Part shown: positions 6,853 through 15,475 of the stretch, piece by piece
How positions within the stretch are numbered: position 1 is the stretch's first letter
Layout: each line of letters starts with the position of its first letter
Source of the DNA: a bacterium
GTDB taxonomy: Bacteria; Planctomycetota; J058; JAJDCP01
DNA: 35,619 nt
Assembly (NCBI GenBank): GCA_030428695.1
Contig: JAUIEM010000041.1
Span: 1-35,619, forward strand
Direction of reading: 5' to 3'
Program-made: the position numbers and the translations under genes
The notes under the pieces: generated by a model
Seen by the model: only the letters and a program-made list of their open reading frames with translations
Database searches by the model: none
What the model was told of the DNA's origin: nothing

Positions 6853-8696
6853 GCTGCGCCCCCGAGAAGCTCGGCCTGCTGCTGGCCGGGGCCCTCGAGG
6901 CCGACGAAGAGGAGCGGCTGCTCGCCCATCTCGAGGGCTGCCGCGACTGCGCCATCGAGCTCGCAGCGCTCGGCAGCCTGGAGGACGAGCTCGAGCGCCT
7001 GGCGCCCGCCCCGGCGGCGGCGCCGGGCGCGCGCTGGTGGCTGGTCGCGCTCGCCGCCTGCGTGGCGGCCGCGCTGGTGCTGTCCTGGGCGCTGCGCGCC
7101 GATGGCGACCGGCTGCTGAGCGGCGAGCTGCTCGCCGGCGCGACGGTGCTCGGGCCCGGGGCGCTGCTGCCGCCACACCAGCCCCTCGAAGCGCGCACGC
7201 TCAGCCGGGTGCGGATCGGGGACGTCGACCTCGAGCTCGCCGGCTCCGCACGCATCGAGCTGCGGCCGGCGCGGGAGATCTTTCTGGCGGAGGGCGAGGC
7301 GCGCTGCCTGATGCCCGTCCCCGCCGACACCTTCATCCTCTCCACCGGGCTCGCCGAGCTGTGGGTGTTCGAGGATGGCGAGAGAGCATCGGAGGAAGAG
7401 ATGCGCGACGTGGGAATCAAGCTCGCGGTCGCCGCGACGGTCGTGACCGTGGTGGTCGTGTCCGGGACGGTGATCATGAAGCTCAACGGCGACCGCGCCC
7501 AGCCGGAATGGCGCCTCGACGCCGGCGACACCGCCCAGATCCGGGCCGACGCCGGGCAGCTCGCGGAGCTGCAGGATCGGCTGGTGGCGAGCGAGGACGC
7601 GGTCGTCGAGGCCCGCGCGGCGGCGGACGCGGCCAGCGCCGAGGTCGAGCGGGCGCGGGCTGCCGAGACCGCGGCCGCGGCGCGCTTCGAGGAGCTGCAG
7701 GCAGACTACGCGGCCCTCGAGCAGCGCCTCGCCGCCGCCGAGCAGGCCCTCGCCGCCGCCGGCCAGGCGACGCCGCCGCCGGAGGTCGCCAGCCCCGAGC
7801 CGCAGCCGGAGGACGGTCTGCCCTTCTCGTACGGCGGCTGGGGCGAGCTCGCCGAGCTGCGCGAGGCCGACTGGGAGGACCTGGGCGGGGCGATGCAGGC
7901 GCTGGCCTGGGACCTTCTGCCCGCCTACCTCGAGGGCGTGGCCAGCGGGAACCTCGACCGCCAGCTCGCGATCGAGGTCACGAAGGAGAACGCCAAGCTG
8001 CAGGGCCTCGCCCTCGGCCTGAACGGGAAGCTCCCGACCCATCAGAGCGGCAACGGCGAGTACACCCACCCGATTGTGCTCGCCAACCTGATGGCCGCCC
8101 AGCTCGAGGCGATGCAGCAGCCCCTCGACGCCGCGCAGCTGCGCGCCATCGAGGCGCTCGGCGAACGCTACGACGCCGACCAGGCGCGGCTGAACGCGAG
8201 CTACGACGCGTCGACCCTCACCCTGCAGAAGCCCCTCGACGAGCTCGCGCTCAAGGCGGAGTTCAGCGCGAGCCTCGAGCAGCTGCTCCGGGCCGAGCAG
8301 CGCGCGCTGGTCATCCACCCGGAGTACCACCACGTCTACGGCGTCGACCTGTACTCTCCGGTGCTGATGGCGCCGGTCGAGGATCTCGTCGGCGCGAGCG
8401 ACCTCGACGACCTGCGCGAGGAGCTGATCGACACCGCCGCCGAGCGCTGGAGCATCCCGCGCGCCGACCTCGAAGCCCTGCCGGCGGTCTTCCAGACCTG
8501 GGTCGCCAACCTCGGCCCTCTCGAGCCCGTGCCTGCAAGTCAGAAGCAGTTCTTCACGCTGTCGAACGCGACGCTGGCGGGCGCCGCCCAGCTCCAGGCG
8601 ATGCGCGACCTCGAGCAGCTGCTCGGCCTCGACGAGGAAGCCGCCCGTCCCCTGCGCGACGAGGCCGGCCTGCTCGTGCCGCGGCTGATCGAGTGA
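6849..8696 (+). CDS. zf-HC2 anti-sigma-like protein with two membrane helices and a long C-terminal domain
   Basis: A 615-residue protein, translationally coupled to the ECF sigma factor. Residues 1-50 resemble the zf-HC2 anti-sigma domain: HLEGCRDC supplies His27, Cys31 and Cys34. A first transmembrane helix covers about 63-82. Residues 85-180 form a beta-rich region that resembles a FecR-like domain. A second very hydrophobic segment follows at about 189-210 (IKLAVAATVVTVVVVSGTVI). Then comes a coiled coil (about 230-300, Ala/Glu heptads), a Pro-rich linker, and a 290-residue helical domain (about 320-615) that I do not recognise. Classical anti-sigmas are 150-250 residues, so the extension is unusual. 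It probably holds the sigma factor inactive at the membrane and senses something outside. With two helices, the large C-terminal domain may return to the cytoplasm, unless the first helix spans only partly. Confidence 0.8.
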   Translation: MSCAPEKLGLLLAGALEADEEERLLAHLEGCRDCAIELAALGSLEDELERLAPAPAAAPGARWWLVALAACVAAALVLSWALRADGDRLLSGELLAGATVLGPGALLPPHQPLEARTLSRVRIGDVDLELAGSARIELRPAREIFLAEGEARCLMPVPADTFILSTGLAELWVFEDGERASEEEMRDVGIKLAVAATVVTVVVVSGTVIMKLNGDRAQPEWRLDAGDTAQIRADAGQLAELQDRLVASEDAVVEARAAADAASAEVERARAAETAAAARFEELQADYAALEQRLAAAEQALAAAGQATPPPEVASPEPQPEDGLPFSYGGWGELAELREADWEDLGGAMQALAWDLLPAYLEGVASGNLDRQLAIEVTKENAKLQGLALGLNGKLPTHQSGNGEYTHPIVLANLMAAQLEAMQQPLDAAQLRAIEALGERYDADQARLNASYDASTLTLQKPLDELALKAEFSASLEQLLRAEQRALVIHPEYHHVYGVDLYSPVLMAPVEDLVGASDLDDLREELIDTAAERWSIPRADLEALPAVFQTWVANLGPLEPVPASQKQFFTLSNATLAGAAQLQAMRDLEQLLGLDEEAARPLRDEAGLLVPRLIE

Positions 8697-8708
8697 GGCG
8701 TGTCCGAC

Positions 8709-9440
8709 CTACCACACGGCCCGGGCGATGATCGTCGTCCCGGCCAGGCCGGCGACCCACAGCACGGCCGTACGCAGAAAGCCACCCTCGACCAGCGGGG
8801 CGCAGACGCGCCCGATCAGGATGCCGAAGGCGAGGGCCGGCGTGAGGAGGATCCCCGAGCGCACCTCTGGCCAGGGCAGCTCGCCGCCGAGGGCGCGGGC
8901 GATGAAGTTCAGCACGATGCCGAGGCAGAACACCAGCGCCAGGCTCGCCCGCAGCGTCGGCCCCCGGCGCTCGCGGTACAACAGGGCGAGCGGCGGGCCG
9001 CCGATCGAGGAGATCTGGGCGAAGGTGCCGGAGGCGATGCCAGCGCCGAGCTTGCTCCAGCGGCTCTGGGGGACCTTCCAGCCGCTGCCGATCAGCCCGA
9101 CCGACACCAGCACGAAGACGCCGAGCACCAGGTCGAGGGCGCCGCGGGCGAACACCCACAACAGGGCGAGGCCGAGAAAGGCGCCAGGCACGCGCCCGAT
9201 CAGGATCCACAGGACGCCCCGCAGGTCGGCCTCCCCGCGCTCGCGCCAGAAGATCGCGAAGCCGAGGGGCAGGGCGCAGACCATCTGGGGGATCGGCGCC
9301 AGGCTCGGGTCGATCAGGGCGAGCAACGGGACCGACATCAAGGAGAAGCCGAAGCCGACCGTCGCCTGCAGCCCGGAGGCGAGCGCGGTGATCAGGAAGG
9401 CGAGGGCGAACCACGCCGGAGAGGGCACGAGATGTTCCAT
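8709..9440 (-). CDS. TauE/SafE family membrane permease (sulfite/organosulfur exporter type)
   Basis: A 243-residue polytopic membrane protein with about eight hydrophobic helices. It shows the internal two-fold repeat of the TSUP (TauE/SafE) family: GLQATVGFGFSLMSVPLLAL near the N-terminus and GIASGTFAQISSIGGPPLAL at mid-length. Members export or import small organic anions such as sulfoacetate or sulfite; the substrate here cannot be told. It begins 12 bp after the stop of the membrane protein at 9453-10178 and is probably in the same transcript. It is convergent with the anti-sigma-like gene, leaving only 12 bp between stops and no visible terminator. Confidence 0.85.
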   Translation of the reverse strand: MEHLVPSPAWFALAFLITALASGLQATVGFGFSLMSVPLLALIDPSLAPIPQMVCALPLGFAIFWRERGEADLRGVLWILIGRVPGAFLGLALLWVFARGALDLVLGVFVLVSVGLIGSGWKVPQSRWSKLGAGIASGTFAQISSIGGPPLALLYRERRGPTLRASLALVFCLGIVLNFIARALGGELPWPEVRSGILLTPALAFGILIGRVCAPLVEGGFLRTAVLWVAGLAGTTIIARAVW

Positions 9441-9452
9441 CGTGCCCCGTGC

Positions 9453-10178
9453 TCAGCTCTGGGGGGAGGGTTCGGAGCTCTCGGACAGGGTCGCGAGGCG
9501 CAGTCCGCCGACGCCGATCAGCAGGCCTGCGGCCAGACCGACCGGGATCCAGAGGTAGCCGAGGGGGAAGAGGACGATATGCACGTAGGCGGCGATCAGC
9601 GGCACGCTGACCCCGATGCCGAGGAAGGCGCGACCGCGTGTCCCGCGCCGCTGCCAGTCGAGCTCGTCGGCGACGAAGCCGGGCTTGGCGTTGCCCTCGG
9701 CGGGCGACCCGGGCACCTGCGTCGCCGGTACCAGGCGCGCGACCTCATCGACCAGGTGGTGCAGGCCCGTCTGGAGCTTGTACACGCGCGCCGTGCCGTA
9801 GACCTGCATCAGCAGCGCGCCCAGCCCCGTGACGCCGTGCAACCAGACCGGCACCCAGCCGGCTCCCAGCAGCGCGCCGAGCAGGCCGACGGCGACGAGC
9901 ACCGAGGTCGCGATCAGCACGAGGGTGAGCAGGGGATGGTAGATCGCGTTGAGCCGCGCGATGATCTCGCTGTCGAGGTCGTAGCGGCCGACGTGTTCCT
10001 TGATCAGCTTGGCGACGCCCATGAACAGCGCCATCGCCAGGCTGAACGCGAAGATCGCGCTGACGTTGGCGAACAGGGCGACCAGCATGTGCTGGGGATG
10101 GCGCAGGTAGCCGAGGACCAGCGCGGCGCACAAAAAGAGCGCGTTGCAGATGTTGATCGTCAGGAAGATCCGATGCAT
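9453..10178 (-). CDS. Hypothetical polytopic membrane protein
   Basis: A 241-residue protein with about six hydrophobic segments (near residues 5-24, 30-54, 83-105, 110-130, 185-203 and 207-228). A hydrophilic loop between the fourth and fifth is rich in Pro/Gly/Arg (about 148-182). The N-terminus MHRIFLTINICNALFLCAALVLGYL is a membrane helix. I do not recognise a family. The start ATG is preceded by GGAGGACGCC. A sigma-70-like promoter (TTACAG, 16 bp, TATAGA) lies about 30-55 bp upstream. It is followed at 12 bp by the TauE/SafE permease, which suggests a shared membrane or transport task, but the specific function is unknown. Confidence 0.75.
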   Translation of the reverse strand: MHRIFLTINICNALFLCAALVLGYLRHPQHMLVALFANVSAIFAFSLAMALFMGVAKLIKEHVGRYDLDSEIIARLNAIYHPLLTLVLIATSVLVAVGLLGALLGAGWVPVWLHGVTGLGALLMQVYGTARVYKLQTGLHHLVDEVARLVPATQVPGSPAEGNAKPGFVADELDWQRRGTRGRAFLGIGVSVPLIAAYVHIVLFPLGYLWIPVGLAAGLLIGVGGLRLATLSESSEPSPQS

Positions 10179-10205
10179 GGCGTCCTCCGGCCCTGTGCGC
10201 GCCCT

Positions 10206-10233
10206 TCTATATCACACGCGAGCGGCGCTGTAA
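10206..10233 (-). promoter_or_regulatory. Sigma-70-like promoter for the 10178-8709 transcript
   Basis: On the minus strand, TTACAG (10233-10228), a 16-bp spacer and TATAGA (10211-10206) match the -35 and -10 boxes reasonably, 28 bp before the start codon of the membrane protein. It is notable because the surrounding sequence is GC-rich. Confidence 0.45.
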
Positions 10234-10259
10234 CCCTTTGGCTGGAAGAGGATCAGCCA

Positions 10260-10288
10260 TTGCAAGTGGGCGTGGGGCGATGTACTTT
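10260..10288 (+). promoter_or_regulatory. Possible promoter of the HtrA gene
   Basis: TTGCAA (10260-10265), a 17-bp spacer and TACTTT (10283-10288), with a TG immediately before the -10 box. It lies 31 bp upstream of the HtrA start and is divergent from the promoter at 10206-10233. Confidence 0.4.
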
Positions 10289-10318
10289 CGAAGGTTGGAG
10301 CCGGCGCGCGGAGGTGGG

Positions 10319-11728
10319 ATGCAAGCACGGGTGACGATCGCGATCCTCGCGGCCTTCGGCCTCGGCATCCTGGCCGGCATCTACGCGCCGGCCCTGCGCG
10401 CGGGCGACGAGCGCAGCGACCTGCGTGAGGCGCTCGACGACGAGCTGCCCGAGCTCAAGGACGCGTCCCGCGCGTTCAAGAAGATCGCCCAGCTGATCAG
10501 CCCGAGCATCGTCCACGTCGTCGTGCGCCGCCAGCCGGCGCCGCCCGAGGGCGCGGCCTCGCTGCTCGAGTTCCTGTTCGCTCCCGACGGCGAGCGCGAG
10601 ACGCGGGAGGAGGAGAGCCAGGGGACGGGCGTGTTCGTGCGCGCGGACGGGGTGATCGTCACGAACAACCACGTCGTCGAGGGCGCGAGCTCGATCGCGG
10701 TGACGACCTTCGACGGCAACATGTACCCCGCCGAGGTGATCGGCACCGACCGCAAGACCGACCTCGCCGTCTTGAAGATCTCGGCGCGCGACTGCGCGGC
10801 CGCTCCGCTCGGCGACGAGTCGCAGGTCCAGATCGGCGACTGGGCGGTCGCGTTCGGCAACCCCTTCGGCCTGACCCTGACGGTCACGGCGGGGATCATC
10901 AGCGCGAAGGGCCGCGCCAACGTCGGTCTCGCCGAGTACGAGGACTTCCTGCAGACCGATGCCGCGATCAACCCCGGCAACTCCGGCGGGGCCCTGTGCA
11001 ACATCCAGGGCGAGGTGATCGGCATCAACACCGCGATCCTGTCGAAGAGCGGCGGCTACCAGGGCATCGGCTTCGCGATCCCGATCTCGATGGTGCGCAC
11101 CGTCGTCGATCAGCTCCTCGAGCACGGCAAGGTGATGCGCGGCTGGATCGGCGTCGAGATCGTCGATCTTCCGCCGTGGCAGGGCGATGCCTACGGCGTC
11201 GACGGCTACAGCATCCTCGTCCAGGGGCTCGCCGAAGACGGCCCCGCCCTCGCCGCCGGAATGCGTGTCGGGGACGTGCTGCTCGAGCTCGACGGCGCGC
11301 CGATCGGTGACGTCCAGCAGCTGCGCAACACGATCTCGCTGCTGCCGGTCGGCAGCGAGATCCGCCTGCGGGTGCGGCGCGACGACAGCGACCACATGCT
11401 CAGCGTCGAGGTCGCTTCCCTCGACGACGCGATCAAGCGTCGCCAGACCCCGCTCGGCTTCACGGCCCGCACCCTGACCGAAGAGGACGCCCGGCGCTAC
11501 GGCTTTATCGGCCAGCGCGGCGCGCTGCTGATCAAGGTCGACCCCGACGGCCTGGCGTTCGAGGCCGGGCTGCGCGAGGGCGACCTGGTCCTCGATGTCG
11601 ACGGGCGCGCGATCGCGGACCTCGAAGACCTCGAAGAGACGCTGTCCGAGGCCAACCCCGAAGCCGGCATAGAGATCCGCCTGCAGCGCGGTTTCCGCAC
11701 CTTCGAGACGGTGATCTACAGCCGCTGA
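10319..11728 (+). CDS. HtrA/DegP-type periplasmic serine protease with two PDZ domains
   Basis: A 469-residue envelope protease and chaperone that degrades or refolds misfolded exported proteins. Residues 5-25 form a signal anchor or signal peptide (VTIAILAAFGLGILAGIYAPAL). The trypsin-like domain (about 50-265) has an intact triad: His118 in VTNNHVV, Asp148 in DRKTDLAVLKI, and Ser222 in INPGNSGGAL. PDZ1 spans about 275-365 (GWIGVEI, then EDGPALAAGMRVGDVLLELD). PDZ2 spans about 375-469 (PDGLAFEAGLREGDLVLDVD). The start ATG 10319 follows GGAGGTGG; the longer open frame from 10238 would place coding sequence over a promoter-like match. The gene stands alone, with an upstream promoter candidate and 76 bp before the hydrolase gene. 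It is a complete HtrA by length and motifs. Confidence 0.95.
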   Translation: MQARVTIAILAAFGLGILAGIYAPALRAGDERSDLREALDDELPELKDASRAFKKIAQLISPSIVHVVVRRQPAPPEGAASLLEFLFAPDGERETREEESQGTGVFVRADGVIVTNNHVVEGASSIAVTTFDGNMYPAEVIGTDRKTDLAVLKISARDCAAAPLGDESQVQIGDWAVAFGNPFGLTLTVTAGIISAKGRANVGLAEYEDFLQTDAAINPGNSGGALCNIQGEVIGINTAILSKSGGYQGIGFAIPISMVRTVVDQLLEHGKVMRGWIGVEIVDLPPWQGDAYGVDGYSILVQGLAEDGPALAAGMRVGDVLLELDGAPIGDVQQLRNTISLLPVGSEIRLRVRRDDSDHMLSVEVASLDDAIKRRQTPLGFTARTLTEEDARRYGFIGQRGALLIKVDPDGLAFEAGLREGDLVLDVDGRAIADLEDLEETLSEANPEAGIEIRLQRGFRTFETVIYSR

Positions 11729-11804
11729 GTCCGGCCCCTTCCGCGCTGGCGGGGGCACCGGAGGGTTGGTACACTCGGGGCACCCCCAGTCTTCGGAGGA
11801 GCCC

Positions 11805-12701
11805 GTGAGCATCCGCGAGTTGTGCCTGGTGCTGCTGGTCAGCTGTCTCTCCGCGCAGGAAGCCGACACCACCGCAGCCTTCACGGTCGAGGTCACGGGC
11901 GACGGCCCGTCCGTCCTCTTGATCCCCGGCCTGGCCTGCGGTGGGGACGTGTGGGAGGGCACGGTCGAGCGCCTCTCCGAGGCCTACACCTGCCACGTCT
12001 TCACCCTCGCCGGATTCGCCGGCCAACCGGCGCTCGAGGCCCCGTTTCTGCCGACCATCCGCGACGCGCTGCTCGCCTACATCGAGGAGCACGGGCTCGA
12101 CCGGCCGGCGGTGGTCGGCCACAGCCTCGGGGCCTTCATGGCGCTGTGGCTCGGCTGTACGGCGCCGGACGCGATCGGACCGATCGTCGCGGTCGACGGC
12201 CTGCCCTACTACACCGACCTGGTGTTGCCCGGGGCCGACAGCACCGCGGTCCGGACCCAGGCAGAAGCGACCCGCGACGCCTTCGCGCGGCTGACCCGTG
12301 AGCAGTTCGAGAGCCAGAACGAGCTCGGCCTGCGCTGGATGATCACCGCGCCCGAGGACGCCGCCGAGGTCGCGAAGCGCAGCAACGCTTCCGACCCGAT
12401 CGCGGTCGGCCAGGCGGCCTGCGAGATGATGCAGATCGATCTGCGCTCCGAGCTCGGCCGCCTCGAGTCGCGGGTGCTGCTGTTCGGCGCGACCGGTCTG
12501 GCGACCGATGAGGCGATGCGGGACGAGGTCGAAGCGGCCTACCGGGCGCAGATCTCCGAGGCGCCGGCGCACGAGGTCGTGTTCCACGACAGCGCCCGGC
12601 ACTTCCTGCAGCTCGATGCGCCGGAGTTCTTCTTCGAGCACCTCGAGCGCTTCCTCGCCGGCGAGCTCGGTCCGCCGTCCGACGAGGGCGGTGAAGAGTA
12701 G
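11805..12701 (+). CDS. Secreted alpha/beta hydrolase
   Basis: A 298-residue protein with a signal peptide (MSIRELCLVLLVSCLSAQEADT; cleavage probably near Ala18) and an alpha/beta hydrolase fold. The oxyanion region reads VLLIPGLACGGDVWEG, the nucleophile elbow is VVGHSLGAFMALWL (Ser in GHSLG), and the catalytic His is in HFLQLDAPEFF. The acidic residue is probably in the strand LLFGATG or just after it. It would cleave an ester, amide or similar bond in the periplasm or outside; the substrate is unknown. GTG 11805 follows GGAGGA at 11795-11800. TTGGTACACTCGGGGCA at 11767-11783 fits a -24/-12 sigma-54 promoter loosely (GG and GC 10 bp apart) and also contains an extended -10-like TGGTACACT. 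It lies 2 bp before the kinase gene and is probably cotranscribed with it. Confidence 0.88.
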   Translation: MSIRELCLVLLVSCLSAQEADTTAAFTVEVTGDGPSVLLIPGLACGGDVWEGTVERLSEAYTCHVFTLAGFAGQPALEAPFLPTIRDALLAYIEEHGLDRPAVVGHSLGAFMALWLGCTAPDAIGPIVAVDGLPYYTDLVLPGADSTAVRTQAEATRDAFARLTREQFESQNELGLRWMITAPEDAAEVAKRSNASDPIAVGQAACEMMQIDLRSELGRLESRVLLFGATGLATDEAMRDEVEAAYRAQISEAPAHEVVFHDSARHFLQLDAPEFFFEHLERFLAGELGPPSDEGGEE

Positions 12702-12703
12702 CG

Positions 12704-14032
12704 ATGGAGAAGCTCGAGCGCATAGGCCGCTACACCGTCCTGTGCCGGCTCGGTCGTGGCGGGATGGGCGAGGTCTACCAGGCCCGCGCTCCGGATGGCA
12801 GCACCGTTGCGGTCAAGCTGCTGCGCGCGGCGGAGACCGCCCGGCCCGACGAGCTCGAGCGCTTCGCCCGCGAAGGATCGATCCTCAACGGCCTGCGACA
12901 CCCCTCGCTGGTCTGCGCCCTGTCGGGCATCGAGCTCGATGCCGGGCAGGCCTTCTACGCGATGGAATACGTCGCCGGGCGCGACCTCGCCAAGCTGCTG
13001 CGGGAGCATCCCGACGGCCTCGATCCGGCCCGGGCGGTGGCGATCGCCCTCGAGGTGCTCGAAGCCCTCGCCTACGCTCACGGCGAGGGGGTGGTGCACC
13101 GCGACGTCAAGCCGTCGAACATCCTGCTCGAGGAAGGGGGCCGCGCGCGCCTCGCCGACTTCGGCCTCGCCCGCCTGGCCGGTCTCGGCTCGCTGACCCG
13201 CACCGGCACGCTGCTCGGCACCCCGGAGTACATGTCCCCCGAGCAGGCCGACGGCCTCGAGCCGGACGCGCGCTCGGACATCTACGCCCTCGGCATCGTG
13301 CTGTTCGAGATGTTGAGCGGCGCCGCGCCCTTCCGCGCCGAGCGACCCCTCGCGGTGCTGCGCATGCACCACCGCTCGCCGGTCCCGCCGCTGCCTGAGG
13401 GGCTGCCAGCCGGCCTGGAGGCCGCCGTGCGCCGCGCGCTGCAGAAGGAGCCGGCCGCGCGCTGGTCCTCGGCCCGCGAGCTTGCCGACGCCCTGCGCCG
13501 CATCGAGCTCCCGGAGGAGGCGACGCCGCGCGCGGTGTCCTCGAGCGCGGAGACGCGTCCGATCCCGCTGGGAGGGGGCACGACGACCGTGGTGGGGGAG
13601 TCGGGGTCGGAAACGGGGTCGGAAGCGCAGGCGACTGCGGGCGGGGTCCTCGAGGTCGATGCCGATCCCGACGGAGATCAGGTGCGGGAATCCGAGTCGG
13701 AGTCGTCGAAGATCGGGCACGGGCACGGTTCGGGATCGGCATCGGAAGCTTCCTCCTCCTCCCGCGTCCTCCTGCTGTTGCTCCTCCCGCTCCTCGCCTT
13801 CTTCCTCTGGTGGGCCCCGTGGCGCGCGCCGGCCCCGTCCCCGGAGGTCCCGCCGCCGGCCGCCGACAGCCTGTGGGTGGTGTCCCTGCGCTCGGGGGTG
13901 GCGGACACCGGCTGGCTGGTCAGCCTGGAGGTCGCGCGCGGCGAGCTGGTCCTGCGGCGTGAGGACGGCAGCGAGCAGCGCTACGGCTTCGACGAGATGC
14001 ACGGCTACCGGCGCCTGGACGAGGCTCCCTGA
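12704..14032 (+). CDS. Hanks-type Ser/Thr protein kinase with C-terminal membrane helix
   Basis: A 442-residue receptor-like kinase. The catalytic domain (about 9-270) is complete: Gly-rich loop LGRGGMGEVY (16-25), Lys38 in VAVKLL, HRDVKPSN (132-139), DFGLA (152-156), activation segment with TGTLLGTPEYMSPEQ, and SDIYALGIVLFEM. A disordered Ser/Glu/Gly/His-rich linker follows (about 275-354), part of it encoded by a TCGGGA-type simple repeat also found outside this gene. A single transmembrane helix (355-370) and an extracytoplasmic tail of about 70 residues complete the protein. It should phosphorylate Ser/Thr on cytosolic partners in response to an external or envelope signal. Its stop overlaps by 1 nt the start of an FHA-domain regulator (TGATG), and FHA domains bind phosphothreonine, so that regulator, or a protein it binds, is the obvious target (inference). 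Confidence 0.95.
   Translation: MEKLERIGRYTVLCRLGRGGMGEVYQARAPDGSTVAVKLLRAAETARPDELERFAREGSILNGLRHPSLVCALSGIELDAGQAFYAMEYVAGRDLAKLLREHPDGLDPARAVAIALEVLEALAYAHGEGVVHRDVKPSNILLEEGGRARLADFGLARLAGLGSLTRTGTLLGTPEYMSPEQADGLEPDARSDIYALGIVLFEMLSGAAPFRAERPLAVLRMHHRSPVPPLPEGLPAGLEAAVRRALQKEPAARWSSARELADALRRIELPEEATPRAVSSSAETRPIPLGGGTTTVVGESGSETGSEAQATAGGVLEVDADPDGDQVRESESESSKIGHGHGSGSASEASSSSRVLLLLLLPLLAFFLWWAPWRAPAPSPEVPPPAADSLWVVSLRSGVADTGWLVSLEVARGELVLRREDGSEQRYGFDEMHGYRRLDEAP
13657..13749 (+). repeat. Inverted and dispersed copies of a TCGGGATCGGCATCG element (inside kinase linker)
   Basis: TCGGGATCGGCATCG is at 13730-13744 and its exact reverse complement at 13657-13671, both within the linker-coding part of the kinase gene. 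A third copy, identical over 20 nt to 13730-13749, lies outside genes at 15387-15406. Confidence 0.6.
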
Positions 14033-15333
14033 TGCGCTGGATGCTGCACGTGGTCGAGGGCTACAACCGCGGCCAGCGCTACCTGCTGCCCGAGGGCACG
14101 GTGCTGATCGGCCGCGCCGAGACGGTGGCGGTGCGGCTGCTCGACGAGAGCGTCTCCCGCGAGCACGCGCGCCTCGAGGTCGATGCGGAGGGCGTGACCG
14201 TCCACGATGCGGGCAGCCGCAACGGCACGCGGGTCAACGGCGTGCCCTGCGACGAGGCGACCCTGCTGGCCGGGGACCGGCTCGGCATCGGCGAGCTCGC
14301 GCTCTTGCTCGCCGCGGTGCCCGAGGGCGCGGTCAGTGGCAGCAGCCCGACGGCCGCGGTCTCCGCCGAGCGCGCCGAGCGCCCGGCGGAGGTTCCGCTC
14401 GGGGCCCCGCTCGTCAGCCCCGGCGTCGAGCTGTGGGGCGAGAGCCCGCCGATGCGCGCCCTGTACACCTCGCTCTCGCGGCTCGCGCCGGCGAGCTGCG
14501 CGGTGCTGATCCGGGGCGAGACCGGCAGCGGCAAGGAGCTGGTCGCCCGCGCCCTGCACGCCCTCTCCCCGCGCCGTCGCAAGCCCTTCGTCGCGGTCAA
14601 CTGCGCGAGCCTGGACGGCCCCCTGCTCGAGAGCGAGCTGTTCGGCCACGAGCGCGGCGCCTTCAGCGGCGCGGTCGCCCAGAAGCGCGGGCTGATCGAG
14701 GAGAGCGGGGCCGGCAGCCTGTTCCTCGACGAGATCGGCGAGCTCGGCGCCCAGGCCCAGGCCAAGCTGCTGCGCCTGCTCGAGAACGGGGAGTGGCGCC
14801 GGGTCGGCGGCCTGCGCACCCAGCGCGCCGCCTGCCGCGTCCTCGCCGCCACCCACCGCGATCTCGCCGCGATGGTCCGCGCCGGCGACTTCCGCGAGGA
14901 TCTGCTCTACCGGCTGAGCGTCGTCGAGCTGCTGGTGCCCCCGCTGCGCGCCCGCGCCGACGACGTGATCCTCCTCGCCGAGCGCTTCTTCGCCGCGTCC
15001 TGCGCCGCCGCGGGCCGCCGCCTGCAGCTGTCGGAAGCCGCCCGCGAGGCTCTGCGCGCCCATCCCTGGCCGGGCAACGTGCGCGAGCTGAAGAACGCGG
15101 TCGAGCGCGCCGCCATCCTCGCCGCGGGCCCGGAGGTCGAGCCCGCCGACTTCGGCCTGCGCCCCGCCGACGGCGAGGGCGCCGGCTTCCCGCCGCTGGC
15201 GGAGCTCGAGCGCCGCCACATCCTGCGCGCCCTCGCCGCGGTCGACGGCCATCGCGCCCAGGCCGCCGCGCTCCTCGGCATCGACCGGAAGACCCTGTAC
15301 CGCAAGCTGAAGACCTACGGGGTGGAGCCGTAG
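14032..15333 (+). CDS. FHA domain / sigma-54 interaction AAA+ / Fis-HTH transcriptional activator
   Basis: A 433-residue enhancer-binding protein. An FHA phosphothreonine-binding domain (about 5-95; LIGRAE, SVSREHARLEV, SRNGTRVNG) takes the place of the usual receiver domain. The AAA+ domain (about 132-365) has Walker A GETGSGKE (162-169), the sigma-54 contact loop as GAFSGA (209-214; the canonical motif is GAFTGA), Walker B LFLDEIGEL, and HPWPGNVRELKNAVERA. A Fis-type HTH ends the protein (about 392-430; ALLGIDRKTLYRKLK). Such proteins hydrolyse ATP to open promoters held by sigma-54 polymerase. The start overlaps the kinase stop by 1 nt, so activation by kinase-dependent phosphorylation is the natural reading. 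Downstream, the tandem palindromes at 15476-15512 and the -24/-12 element at 15555-15570 suggest it controls the next gene. The Thr-to-Ser change in GAFSGA is conservative and is found in some active members. Confidence 0.95.
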   Translation: MRWMLHVVEGYNRGQRYLLPEGTVLIGRAETVAVRLLDESVSREHARLEVDAEGVTVHDAGSRNGTRVNGVPCDEATLLAGDRLGIGELALLLAAVPEGAVSGSSPTAAVSAERAERPAEVPLGAPLVSPGVELWGESPPMRALYTSLSRLAPASCAVLIRGETGSGKELVARALHALSPRRRKPFVAVNCASLDGPLLESELFGHERGAFSGAVAQKRGLIEESGAGSLFLDEIGELGAQAQAKLLRLLENGEWRRVGGLRTQRAACRVLAATHRDLAAMVRAGDFREDLLYRLSVVELLVPPLRARADDVILLAERFFAASCAAAGRRLQLSEAAREALRAHPWPGNVRELKNAVERAAILAAGPEVEPADFGLRPADGEGAGFPPLAELERRHILRALAAVDGHRAQAAALLGIDRKTLYRKLKTYGVEP

Positions 15334-15386
15334 GGACCGGCTGCTGACGATATCCCGCCAGGGCCCTCGCCTGACTCCTATCGGGA

Positions 15387-15406
15387 TCGGGATCGGCATC
15401 GGAAGC
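15387..15406 (+). repeat. Intergenic 20-nt copy of a kinase-linker repeat
   Basis: TCGGGATCGGCATCGGAAGC is identical to 13730-13749 inside the upstream kinase gene. A further TCGGGA immediately precedes it at 15381. No gene covers it. Confidence 0.6.
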
Positions 15407-15475
15407 GACCCGAGAGAGCCGCTCCGAGGAGGCCAGATCCTCGACCCGGCTTCCCCACCGCGCGCGACCGGTCCT

